Assembly: GCA_002839445.1 (NCBI GenBank)
Contig: PGYB01000027.1
Location: forward strand, 1-52,367
Reading direction: 5' to 3'
DNA: 52,367 bases
Source of the DNA: Candidatus Riflebacteria bacterium HGW-Riflebacteria-1
GTDB taxonomy: Bacteria > Muiribacteriota > Ozemobacteria > Ozemobacterales > Ozemobacteraceae
Shown here: positions 26,094 through 34,344 of the stretch, in pieces
Layout: each line of letters starts with the position of its first letter
Numbering within the stretch: position 1 is the stretch's first letter
Position numbers and translations under genes: made by a program
The notes under the pieces: model-generated
Told to the model about the DNA's origin: nothing
Seen by the model: only the letters and a program-made list of their open reading frames with translations
Databases searched by the model: none

Positions 26094-27992
26094 TTATTCG
26101 AGGTAAGTATAGCCGTAGAGACCAGAACGATACATGGCGAGAAATTCTTTGCCTTCGGTAATGGTGATGCGGCCTTCTTTAACTGAAGCGGCAACCCAGG
26201 TTTCCATTGTGCGCACGAGCTTTTTAGCGTTGAACTGCACATAATCGAGCACGTCGGCCACGGTTTCGCCGTCGATGATCTTGTCGATGTCGTAACTGCC
26301 ATCATCATTAACGGTTATGTGAACGGCATTGGTGTCACCAAAGAGATTGTGCAGGTCGCCGAGGATTTCCTGATAGGCGCCGACCATGAACACGCCGAGG
26401 TAATACGGCTCATAAGTTTTAAGATTGTGCAGCGGCAGGCAAGGGTTAAAATTGCGGTTGCCGATGAAACGGTCGATTTTGCCGTCAGAATCGCAGGTGA
26501 TATCTTGAATTGTCGCAGAGTGCGTCGGCTTTTCGCCAAGTCGGTGCAGTGGCATGATCGGAAACAGCTGATCGACAGCCCACGCGTCCGGCAATGACTG
26601 AAACAGAGAAAAATTGCAGAAATACTTTTCGGCCAGAATCTTGTCGAGCTGGCGAAGCTCTTCGGCAGAATGTTTCTGCTGTCTCGCAAGCTCTCTTACT
26701 TCGTGAGCAATACCCCAGAACATTGTTTCAGCTTTTGCACGTGATGGTAGATCGAGCATGCCAAGATTAAACAGTTCAAGAGCCTCTTCGCGCAGTTGTT
26801 GAGCGTCATGCCAGGCTTCGATCATGGTGAGATCGGTAAGCGAGTCAAAAATTGTGTGCATATCACGGACAATCTCGTGGTCTTTTTTGCTGATCTCAAG
26901 TGAATCAAAGTCTGGATTCGGCGGCATTGTGGTTTCGAGAACGTTGAATACAAGAATTGAATGATGTGCTGTCAGTGCGCGGCCAGACTCGGTGATCAGG
27001 TGCGGGTGCGGCAGGCCGTTTTTGTCGGCGGCATCCTGCAGGGCAGATACCGCGTCGTTGGCATATTCCTGAATCGAATAGTTGATGCTGCTCGATATTG
27101 TCGTGCGGGTGCCGTCGTAGTCTACGCCGAGACCGCCGCCGATATCGACGTATTCAATATTACAGCCCAGCTTGTGTAACTGCACATAGAATTGCGAAGC
27201 CTCTTTAAGACCCCTTTTAATCTTGCGAATATTGGTGATCTGGCTACCGAGATGGCAATGAATAAGTTTGATGCAGTCGATCATCTCTTCTTCTTTCATG
27301 TGCTCGACAGCTTCGATCAGCTCAATCGGGGTAAGGCCAAACTTGCTCTTGTCGCCGCCAGAGTCTTCCCATTTGCCACTGCCAAATGCGGCCAGTTTGA
27401 TGCGCATGCCAACATTCGGGCGGACTTTATGAATTTTAGCGAGTTTGCAGATAAGTTTCAGTTCGTTAAATTTTTCTGCAACGATGAAGATGCGCTTGCC
27501 CATCTTCTGAGAGAGCAGGGCGAGTTCAATGAATTCTTCATCTTTGTAGCCATTGCAGACGATTATGGCGGCGGGGTTGTCCATGAGCGCAAGTACTGCG
27601 TGCAGTTCGGGTTTTGAACCGGCTTCAATGCCGATGTTGAATTTCTGGCCATAGCGCACTATTTCTTCGACAACAGGCCTCTGCTGGTTAACTTTGATCG
27701 GATAAACCGTGTAATAGTTGCCGCCAAAGCCATACTCTTCAGATGCGCTCTTGAAGCAGTTCGAAATGGTCTCGATACGCTCGTCGAGAATGTCAGGAAA
27801 TCTCAGCAACAAAGGAAAAGAGACATCCTTCAGGCTCAGGTCATCAAGAATTTCTTTTATGTCGACTGCCTGCTTGGGTTTGCGGTGTGGCATGACGGTA
27901 ACATTTCCGGCCTTGTTAACTCCAAAATAACCAATTCCCCAGCCTTCGATGTTATAGAGTTCAGCAGAATCTTCGGTACGCCATTTTCGCAT
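26094..27992 (-). CDS. speA: Biosynthetic arginine decarboxylase
   Basis: 632 residues, full length for the SpeA family (alanine-racemase fold, PLP). YYTVYPIKVNQQ carries the PLP-binding Lys. KLIHCHLGSQI, YVDIGGGLGVDYDG and LITESGRALTAHHSI are the family motifs, and the C-terminal beta-domain is complete. It converts arginine to agmatine, the first step of putrescine and spermidine synthesis. GGAGG precedes the ATG. Single gene, convergent with glnS. Confidence 0.96.
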   Translation of the reverse strand: MRKWRTEDSAELYNIEGWGIGYFGVNKAGNVTVMPHRKPKQAVDIKEILDDLSLKDVSFPLLLRFPDILDERIETISNCFKSASEEYGFGGNYYTVYPIKVNQQRPVVEEIVRYGQKFNIGIEAGSKPELHAVLALMDNPAAIIVCNGYKDEEFIELALLSQKMGKRIFIVAEKFNELKLICKLAKIHKVRPNVGMRIKLAAFGSGKWEDSGGDKSKFGLTPIELIEAVEHMKEEEMIDCIKLIHCHLGSQITNIRKIKRGLKEASQFYVQLHKLGCNIEYVDIGGGLGVDYDGTRTTISSSINYSIQEYANDAVSALQDAADKNGLPHPHLITESGRALTAHHSILVFNVLETTMPPNPDFDSLEISKKDHEIVRDMHTIFDSLTDLTMIEAWHDAQQLREEALELFNLGMLDLPSRAKAETMFWGIAHEVRELARQQKHSAEELRQLDKILAEKYFCNFSLFQSLPDAWAVDQLFPIMPLHRLGEKPTHSATIQDITCDSDGKIDRFIGNRNFNPCLPLHNLKTYEPYYLGVFMVGAYQEILGDLHNLFGDTNAVHITVNDDGSYDIDKIIDGETVADVLDYVQFNAKKLVRTMETWVAASVKEGRITITEGKEFLAMYRSGLYGYTYLE

Positions 27993-28147
27993 CGCAACCT
28001 CCAGTAATGAAATAAGCAGGCGCTTATATTAGATGTAAATTTGTATTATATCAAGTAATTTATGCTTGTTTATGAACGTTTCTGGGAGTATATTTATAAG
28101 CTCATCGAGTCAACTGCATGAGCAGTAGACAGAGGCAGGAGATTTTT

Positions 28148-29032
28148 ATGAAGGAAGAACTCAGCGCGGGCCGCAATGATTTGTGCCCATGTGGCAGTGG
28201 ACTCAAATACAAACGATGCTGCATGCATGGCCGATCAGCTCATGAGGTAAGTGTCGCCGAGCTGTATCTCAGCAATTATCGGATAAAGCTCAAGACCGCC
28301 AAAGATATCGCCGGCATGAAAAAGGCTGGCAAACTGGTTGTTGACACTCTCAAACTGGCTGAAGAATTTGTCAGGCCTGGCATAACAACGAATGACATCA
28401 ACCGTCTGGTTCATGAATATACAATCAAGAATGGTGCACGGCCGGCGCCTCTTAATTATCGCGGCTTTCCCAAGAGTATCTGCACTTCGATCAACGAAGT
28501 GATCTGTCATGGCATACCCTGTGATCGCGTATTGGTCGAGGGAGACATCGTAAACGTCGATGTAACTTCGATTCTTGATGAATATTTTGCCGATGCCAAT
28601 ATGACTTTTTTTGTTGGCGAGTGCAGTCCTGATGCTCACAAAATAGTGAATATCGCGCGCGAATCGCTTAAACGCGGCTTAAATGCAGTGAAGCCAGATA
28701 ATACCATCGGTGACATCGGCTTTGAGATTCAACAGTATGCCGAAGGGCAGGGTGCTTCTGTCGTTCGTGAATTCATCGGTCACGGTATCGGCAAGGTATT
28801 TCATGAACCGCCTGATGTGCCGCATTTTGGCCGGCGCCATTCTGGTATAAATCTAGTTCCCGGAATGGTTTTTACGGTTGAACCGATGGTTAATCTTGGC
28901 AAGCGATTTTTGCGTGTGCTCGACGATCAATGGACAGCGGTCACCCGTGATGGTTCGCTTTCTGCGCAGTTTGAGCAGACGATAGTGGTTACCGAAGATG
29001 GTTACGAAAGTCTGACGCCTTACGAACTCTGA
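28148..29032 (+). CDS. map: Methionine aminopeptidase with N-terminal SEC-C zinc motif
   Basis: 294 residues from ATG at 28148, which has AGGAG at six bases (an upstream ATG at 28118 has none). A SEC-C motif (NDLCPCGSGLKYKRCC) at the start binds zinc and is thought to help contact the ribosome or SecA. The type I MetAP domain has all five metal ligands: VNVDVTS, DANMTF, GHGIG, FTVEP and FEQT. It removes the initiator Met from nascent proteins. Followed at 26 bp by a small hypothetical gene. Confidence 0.95.
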   Translation: MKEELSAGRNDLCPCGSGLKYKRCCMHGRSAHEVSVAELYLSNYRIKLKTAKDIAGMKKAGKLVVDTLKLAEEFVRPGITTNDINRLVHEYTIKNGARPAPLNYRGFPKSICTSINEVICHGIPCDRVLVEGDIVNVDVTSILDEYFADANMTFFVGECSPDAHKIVNIARESLKRGLNAVKPDNTIGDIGFEIQQYAEGQGASVVREFIGHGIGKVFHEPPDVPHFGRRHSGINLVPGMVFTVEPMVNLGKRFLRVLDDQWTAVTRDGSLSAQFEQTIVVTEDGYESLTPYEL

Positions 29033-29058
29033 TTTAAAAAATTAACGCTGGAGGAAAC

Positions 29059-29397
29059 ATGGAAGAACTTCTGCTGGACTATCTCAGATACATCGAAGAC
29101 GAAGCTGACAGCGACAAGGAATTTGACCCTGACCGCAAAATAATTGAGCAGTTTGACGAAGTACTCGACGAAATGGACTTTCGTATAGCAACCGTCAAGT
29201 TCGAAATGCACGCAATGGTAGACATTCCGCGCACACCCAAAAATTACGAACTTACCTTGCGCGAACTTGTCGAAAAAATCAGCGAACTGTCAAAAATCAG
29301 CAAAGCTAATGTACCGACCTTTCTGAAAAAGAAAAAAGCTGAACTGGCCCGACTTGCCCGCGAAATGGCCGCCGATCTGCAGAATTTGTTCAACTGA
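29059..29397 (+). CDS. 112-aa helical, charged protein
   Basis: 112 residues, strongly charged and helical throughout (MEELLLDYLRYIEDEADSD at the start, KKKKAELARLAREMAADL near the end), with coiled-coil potential and no signal peptide. GGAGGAAAC precedes the ATG. It sits 26 bp after map and is probably in the same transcript. I do not recognise a family. Confidence 0.7.
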   Translation: MEELLLDYLRYIEDEADSDKEFDPDRKIIEQFDEVLDEMDFRIATVKFEMHAMVDIPRTPKNYELTLRELVEKISELSKISKANVPTFLKKKKAELARLAREMAADLQNLFN

Positions 29398-29458
29398 CTC
29401 TGGACACTTCATCATAATTTCCTTACAACTAAAGTATGCGTCCCACAGGGAGGAAGTT

Positions 29459-30001
29459 ATGAACAAGATAATAACCGTGCTGGTTCTGATAAGCATGTTT
29501 TGCAGCGTGCAGGCCATGGCTTTTGACGAAGCCGGCTTTCGCTCGATTCTTGAAGGTTATAGCAAAATTGTAACAAAGCTTGCCAGCCTCGGTAATAATG
29601 GCAATGCAGATCAGGGCGCCAAAGGCGGCAAAGGCAACCCGTCTGACGACGAATTTGTCTGGCTCAAAGCCGATAAGGTTAACGCTCAGCTCGAAGCGAT
29701 GATTCGTGGTATTGAAACTGCCAAAGGTGTGGCAACTGCTCTTGCTATCATCATTAACCTTTACGAAAGCGATCAGATAACCATTGAAGTGGCATATGCC
29801 TCGATCAAAATGCTCAGGGAACGCGCTGTTTTTATCAAGCTTTTCATCACCAATGGCAATTCAGAAATCGAAATTCTGATTCACATTCTGAATGAACACG
29901 AAGCAGATTTTGGCCAGAAGGCTCAGGCAGCCAGCAAAAAGGTCAACATTAAAGCCACTGGCAAGATCAAGAACCCGGCTCCCGCCCCTGCCAAACCGTA
30001 A
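29459..30001 (+). CDS. Secreted helical protein, unknown
   Basis: 180 residues from ATG at 29459, with GGAGG at five bases. The signal peptide is MNKIITVLVLISMFCSVQAMA. The mature part has a Gly/Lys-rich loop (about 50-60) and then long amphipathic helices, ending in a Lys/Pro/Ala tail. No family recognised. A terminator follows directly, so it ends the map transcript or its own. Confidence 0.7.
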   Translation: MNKIITVLVLISMFCSVQAMAFDEAGFRSILEGYSKIVTKLASLGNNGNADQGAKGGKGNPSDDEFVWLKADKVNAQLEAMIRGIETAKGVATALAIIINLYESDQITIEVAYASIKMLRERAVFIKLFITNGNSEIEILIHILNEHEADFGQKAQAASKKVNIKATGKIKNPAPAPAKP

Positions 30002-30018
30002 AATTTAAACAATAAGAA

Positions 30019-30050
30019 AGAGCTGTCTCAGTGTTGAGGCAGCTCTTTTT
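30019..30050 (+). terminator. Intrinsic terminator after the secreted helical protein gene
   Basis: AGAGCTGTCTCA pairs with TGAGGCAGCTCT (one mismatch) around a four-base loop and is followed by TTTTT. Confidence 0.85.
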
Positions 30051-30130
30051 ATGTACAGATTTGCATAGCTTTTTTGTTTGCCGATTGTTAACGAACCGCT
30101 TAGACGCGCGTTATGGCGATATTTCAGAGC

Positions 30131-30297
30131 AGCAATTCTCGGTCAAAATCAACCGCATTCTGCGCGAGCCCGCTCATTGCACTGCGAAGCTTTAGCGAAG
30201 CAGGGTCAGGCGAAGTCGCAGAATGACGAATAAAAAAGCGATGCCTCAATATCATGATCTCTGTTGATGATGGCTTTACGACTCACCGAGAATTGCT
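30131..30297. mobile_element. MITE-like element with 13-bp perfect terminal inverted repeats
   Basis: AGCAATTCTCGGT (30131-30143) and its exact complement (30285-30297) bound 167 bp. Nested inside is a second perfect pair, CATTCTGCG (30156-30164) and CGCAGAATG (30217-30225), surrounding GCGAAGC/GCGAAG repeats. No coding capacity. It ends just before the 3' end of ispH. This nested palindrome structure suits a non-autonomous transposable element or a large REP-type hairpin. Confidence 0.5.
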
Positions 30298-30301
30298 GAT
30301 T

Positions 30302-31141
30302 TCAGAGTGATTTGAGAAAATCAATTACTTTGCTGGTGATAAAATCAGGCGTTGACGCGCCGGCAGAGACAACCAGGCGGTTGACCCCGGCGAAGTCATC
30401 GCGATTTAGTTCGGCTTCGGTCTCAACATGAAAGGTGCGTGGACAAAGTGCACGCGCAATTTCTGCGAGACGACAGGTGTTGGCGCTGGCTTTTCCGCCC
30501 ACGATGACCACTGCGTCAGCATCGGCGGCGAGACGTTTAATTTCTTTTTGCCGTTCAGAAGTTGCCTGGCAGATAGAGTCTGAGATGACCGCGTTCTGCG
30601 CGCGCGACTTCAGCAGTTGCGCGATCTTGTTGAATTCGTCGGCATTGTAGGTGGTCTGGGCAATTATCATGATTTTGGCCGGCGGTTGCTCTTTTTCGGC
30701 TTCGGCGTAATCAGCGATCAGGCGGTGATTTTCCTGGGCGAAGCTCTGCAGGCTCAAAATCTCAGGGTGGCGGGGGTCGCCGATGATATAAACGAAATAG
30801 CCCTGTTCACTGTATTTTTTGATCTGACGCTGGCTGGTAACCACATGCGGGCAGGTTGCATCGACTACGCCAAGGCCCTGCCCCCTGATTTTGTCGATGC
30901 TGCCATTGGGCATGCCGTGAGCGCGAATTATTATTGTGCCGGCGGCAACAGTCTGCCAGTCAGAAACCGAGTCTACACCGTGTTCCTGCAGATAGGCGAC
31001 CGCCTGCGGATTATGAATAAGTGGCCCGCAGGTATACACGGGCTGATCTGAGTTTTCGGCGGTGTTTATCGCGATCTGCATGGCGCGCTTAACACCCATG
31101 CAAAAACCCGATGTTCTGGCAAGTATGATCTCCATGGTCAT
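30302..31141 (-). CDS. ispH: 4-hydroxy-3-methylbut-2-enyl diphosphate reductase
   Basis: 279 residues. The three cluster-ligating cysteines are in SGFCMGV, DATCPHV and SICQATS. RAHGM, the Thr/Ser-rich TTYN segment and the VVIVGGKASANTCRL loop complete the active site. IspH carries out the last step of the MEP isoprenoid pathway, making IPP and DMAPP with an Fe-S cluster. The start overlaps the stop of the upstream membrane hydrolase gene by four bases. Confidence 0.96.
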   Translation of the reverse strand: MTMEIILARTSGFCMGVKRAMQIAINTAENSDQPVYTCGPLIHNPQAVAYLQEHGVDSVSDWQTVAAGTIIIRAHGMPNGSIDKIRGQGLGVVDATCPHVVTSQRQIKKYSEQGYFVYIIGDPRHPEILSLQSFAQENHRLIADYAEAEKEQPPAKIMIIAQTTYNADEFNKIAQLLKSRAQNAVISDSICQATSERQKEIKRLAADADAVVIVGGKASANTCRLAEIARALCPRTFHVETEAELNRDDFAGVNRLVVSAGASTPDFITSKVIDFLKSL

Positions 31142-32196
31142 TCGACCGGCCAGGCTGAGTCTATTGTCTGAAACTCGCCGGAGAATACATGTGCCAGGGT
31201 CTTTCTAAACTCTTCTTTTATGCTTACTGAGGCGCGGTTGTGGCGTCGAGCAACCCTTACCACATTGCCGGCAGTGTCAAATTCAACTTCTGCCGAGAAC
31301 AGAGGCTTGTCTGGTGCCGTTAGCAGTCCGTAGCGCATATCATTGAGCAGGACTCTGCGCCGACCGTTTTCATCGACAACGCTGCGCACCTGCAGCATAT
31401 CCATGGCAAACCATTTGAACAGTCGGGCATGCTCATGCTGCATGGCTTTAAGCGCAAACTCGTCGCTGTCTGATTCATGCAGCAAAACATCAGTCAGCGG
31501 CTTTTGCGATGCTGTTTTAAGATAAGTGACCATGATGCGACCGGTAGCATCGCGGGCAACAACGCGAAACACCGATATGTTCATAAATGTCGGGTTGGCG
31601 CGTGTTTCGACCGGTTCAAAGCCCTGCGCCCTGAAAAGTGCATTGCCCCTGGTGATCATACTTTGCGAGTTATAGTAGCCATAACCGGCGTATAGCGTTG
31701 TTATGGCAAGCGCGACGAGCGCCAGTTTTTTCAGGCGCAAGGGCGACATAAAGGCAAAAAAACCGAATAAAGTTGCTACCAGCAGCGGAAATGAGTAGAC
31801 CGGATCGATAATCGAAAGCGCGTCGGCAGCAAAGCGGCGGTCAGTAAACGGCCACCACAGGCTTGTTCCATAAGATGTGAACCAGTCGATTACCGGGTGG
31901 GTGATCAGGCTCAAAAAGGCCAGGCCTATCCAGTGTTTTTGGTCGACATCTGAGCGGGCGAGGCGTTTGCAGAGCATACCGGTCGGAATCGCAAGAATGG
32001 CCAGAACAAAGAAAGCGTGCGTCGGGCCGCGATGATACTTTAACGACGCCCATGGCCCGAACAGACCGGCAATAATGTCGAAGTCAGGAAGAAGGCCAAT
32101 TATAAAACCATAAAAGGCGCTTTTCCGACCAATTTTTTCGCTGTAACCAGCTTGTGCAGCCGTAGAGCCAAGTAAACCCTGTGTGATTATATCCAT
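31138..32196 (-). CDS. YdjM/DUF457-type membrane-bound metal-dependent hydrolase
   Basis: About 352 residues from ATG at 32196, which has AAGG with suitable spacing (a second in-frame ATG lies at 32217). The N-terminal half has several membrane helices with the family's polar residues: LLPDFDII, YHRGPTHAFF and LITHPVIDWFTSYGT, giving Asp/His metal ligands. The C-terminal about 180 residues form a soluble domain after the last helix. Enzymatic activity is predicted from the ligands only; the substrate is unknown. Translationally coupled to ispH. Confidence 0.8.
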   Translation of the reverse strand: MDIITQGLLGSTAAQAGYSEKIGRKSAFYGFIIGLLPDFDIIAGLFGPWASLKYHRGPTHAFFVLAILAIPTGMLCKRLARSDVDQKHWIGLAFLSLITHPVIDWFTSYGTSLWWPFTDRRFAADALSIIDPVYSFPLLVATLFGFFAFMSPLRLKKLALVALAITTLYAGYGYYNSQSMITRGNALFRAQGFEPVETRANPTFMNISVFRVVARDATGRIMVTYLKTASQKPLTDVLLHESDSDEFALKAMQHEHARLFKWFAMDMLQVRSVVDENGRRRVLLNDMRYGLLTAPDKPLFSAEVEFDTAGNVVRVARRHNRASVSIKEEFRKTLAHVFSGEFQTIDSAWPVE

Positions 32197-32519
32197 AACT
32201 TTTACCTTGTAATACAAAGTTAACCATCATTACAGCATTTGGCAATCTGTTTGTAATCTCTGGAGAGTTTTTTATGTGCACTTCTTCACAATAACAGGCC
32301 GCCGGTTTGCCATCAATAGTCGAACAAGCTCCATAATGCTTGACTTAGAAACACATATGTTGAATAAGTCGCGCGACGTGACAAATCTGGCGCGCGGTGA
32401 CGCGAAGACTGTGTTCAGATAGCCTTGATCAGAGAGTTACGCCGTAGCGGCTTTATTGGCATGACTGTTGCTGAAATGTTTGCTATCATTTTTTTCTGGC
32501 ATTTCAGAAAGGGGCTATT
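32197..32519. other. Intergenic region between divergent genes
   Basis: No gene seen. A candidate extended -10, TGCTATCAT (32481-32489), points to the gene starting at 32520, and TTGACT at 32340 has only a weak -10 partner (AATAAG). No repeats found here. Confidence 0.4.
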
Positions 32520-34343
32520 ATGCAAAGATTATTTCTGTTATTCGTGTTCATGCTTGTTCTGCTGCCGGTCTCATACGCTGAAGAGCCCGACGAACCGCAA
32601 TGGAGAGCGTTTGGCAGGATCTCGACGCCACAGGCGATATGGCAGCGCCTGATTGAGATTGAAGAATTAAAGCCCGTCTATGAAGCATGTCGTGATGATT
32701 TCGCCAATCTTTTTCCATCGGACTTTTATAGTGTTCCTCCAGGAGCCGGCATCGATAAAACATTCTACGTCGCCATCGGCAAGAGCAAAAAGCGTGAAAC
32801 TTCTGATTACTTCGTATGGGTAAATGAAGCAGACAACAAAACCCTGTTTCTCGGAACATTTCCGAGTTATTACTCTTTCATATACACATCTTACAGGCCT
32901 GACAGGTCATACTATTACCGCAATAATGAAGACGGCACGCCATTTAATATGCCAATTCCACCGGCGCTGCTCGATCTCGACAACAAAAGCATGGTGCACA
33001 TTAAGTTTCTCAAAGACTCTCTGCTGCAAGAGGTCAAGTTTGATCTCGAAAACGAGCTGTCAAAAGAAGATAAACTTTCTGAGATGACTTGCCGAAAGCA
33101 GGCGCATAAGTTGACCAGACTTATAAGAGCCGGCAGCAGTGATCCTGAAGCTGTAGAAAAAATCGCATGCCCGCTGGGCGGCGCTTACAATCTCGACAGT
33201 TCCGGTAAAAAATACGTCTGCAATCACGTCGTTAAAGCCCTTGATTACCGTAAAACACCTCTGCAGGGCCCAGCCCTGGAGGCTCTGACTCTTATCGAAT
33301 CTCTTGAAAAACTTTCAGGTGTTGAGTTGAAGATAATGCCTGATTCAGCCGCTTTAAACGTCGAAGTCAGCTGGAATGATACGGCAGTAAATTCAGATAA
33401 AAATCTGTTTGAAGCATTGCCTGAGTTCAGATGGATCAATAATATACACAACTATGACCGCCTGAGCCCGGTCGAATCAATGCATCTCGCGTTGGATATA
33501 GACTGGATAAGTTTTCTTGCTAAAATTCGCGAGTATGAGCCATCTTATGATCTTCTTGGCGGAAAACTGCCTGCAGAATTGCTGCCAGAAGGGGTTATGC
33601 TGCTTTCGACTTCTGGCACTTTCGATCCTTTTACGCGAAGATTGCCACAGGCTACTCTTTCGCTGGGCATGACGGCTGCGAAGATGTCAAATTGCAAAGC
33701 TCTGCTGCAGGGCGCCCCACTTCGCTTTAGCGAATACGAACTGCATGGCAGAGATGTCGAAGCTTTTGAAATTCCTGAGCTTGGTCACGCGTTTAATTCT
33801 AATTCAGACACTGATAATCGCATATTTGTTGTGCCAGGCAATAACGATCGGGTCAAGCTTTGTTTCGGTGAAATAGCGGCGCGGCGCCAGATTGAGCTTG
33901 AATGCGGCGAAACAAAGGCTGTTTCGTTGTGGCGCGACATTGATGTTCCGGTAAAGTTTGCCATGGCTTTTCGAGCCGATGCATGTGCCAGAGCCTTGCT
34001 TAAAAGCGCTAACGAGATGAGATTTGTCACTGAGACCCGAGTCTGTCTCGACAAAATCGACAAGTGGCGCAGTGCAAACCCCAAGGTTGCCGAGCAGATT
34101 AAAGAAAGCCGCGTGATACCTGAAGATCTCAAGAAATGCTGTAATCGCGAAGGAATAATGCTTGATGTCCGTTACGGTTACGTTGGGTGCTCTGTGCACA
34201 AGTTTCATAATTCTTCATCAATTGAAGATCAGTTTTACGCGGCGAACATCTCGTCTGATCGCTGGCTGCGCATTTATGTGCGCCAGGGCAACGGCAGAAG
34301 CTCTTTGATTGTCGATCTGACCAAAGCAGCGGAGGTGAAATAG
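32520..34343 (+). CDS. Large secreted protein, unknown
   Basis: 607 residues. The signal peptide MQRLFLLFVFMLVLLPVSYAEEP is clear, and AAGGGG precedes the ATG. The mature part shows no domain I can name. It has several Cys residues (CRDDF, CGETK, CNREG, CSVHK) and a region, MACPLGG-like IACPLGGAYNLDSSGKKYVCNH, that resembles the Cys-containing tail of some pilin-like proteins of this genome type. It stops one base before the VIT/VWA gene, and the ribosome site of that gene lies within its last codons. The two are therefore translated from one message and probably act together in the periplasm or at the surface. Confidence 0.75.
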   Translation: MQRLFLLFVFMLVLLPVSYAEEPDEPQWRAFGRISTPQAIWQRLIEIEELKPVYEACRDDFANLFPSDFYSVPPGAGIDKTFYVAIGKSKKRETSDYFVWVNEADNKTLFLGTFPSYYSFIYTSYRPDRSYYYRNNEDGTPFNMPIPPALLDLDNKSMVHIKFLKDSLLQEVKFDLENELSKEDKLSEMTCRKQAHKLTRLIRAGSSDPEAVEKIACPLGGAYNLDSSGKKYVCNHVVKALDYRKTPLQGPALEALTLIESLEKLSGVELKIMPDSAALNVEVSWNDTAVNSDKNLFEALPEFRWINNIHNYDRLSPVESMHLALDIDWISFLAKIREYEPSYDLLGGKLPAELLPEGVMLLSTSGTFDPFTRRLPQATLSLGMTAAKMSNCKALLQGAPLRFSEYELHGRDVEAFEIPELGHAFNSNSDTDNRIFVVPGNNDRVKLCFGEIAARRQIELECGETKAVSLWRDIDVPVKFAMAFRADACARALLKSANEMRFVTETRVCLDKIDKWRSANPKVAEQIKESRVIPEDLKKCCNREGIMLDVRYGYVGCSVHKFHNSSSIEDQFYAANISSDRWLRIYVRQGNGRSSLIVDLTKAAEVK

Positions 34344-34344
34344 C

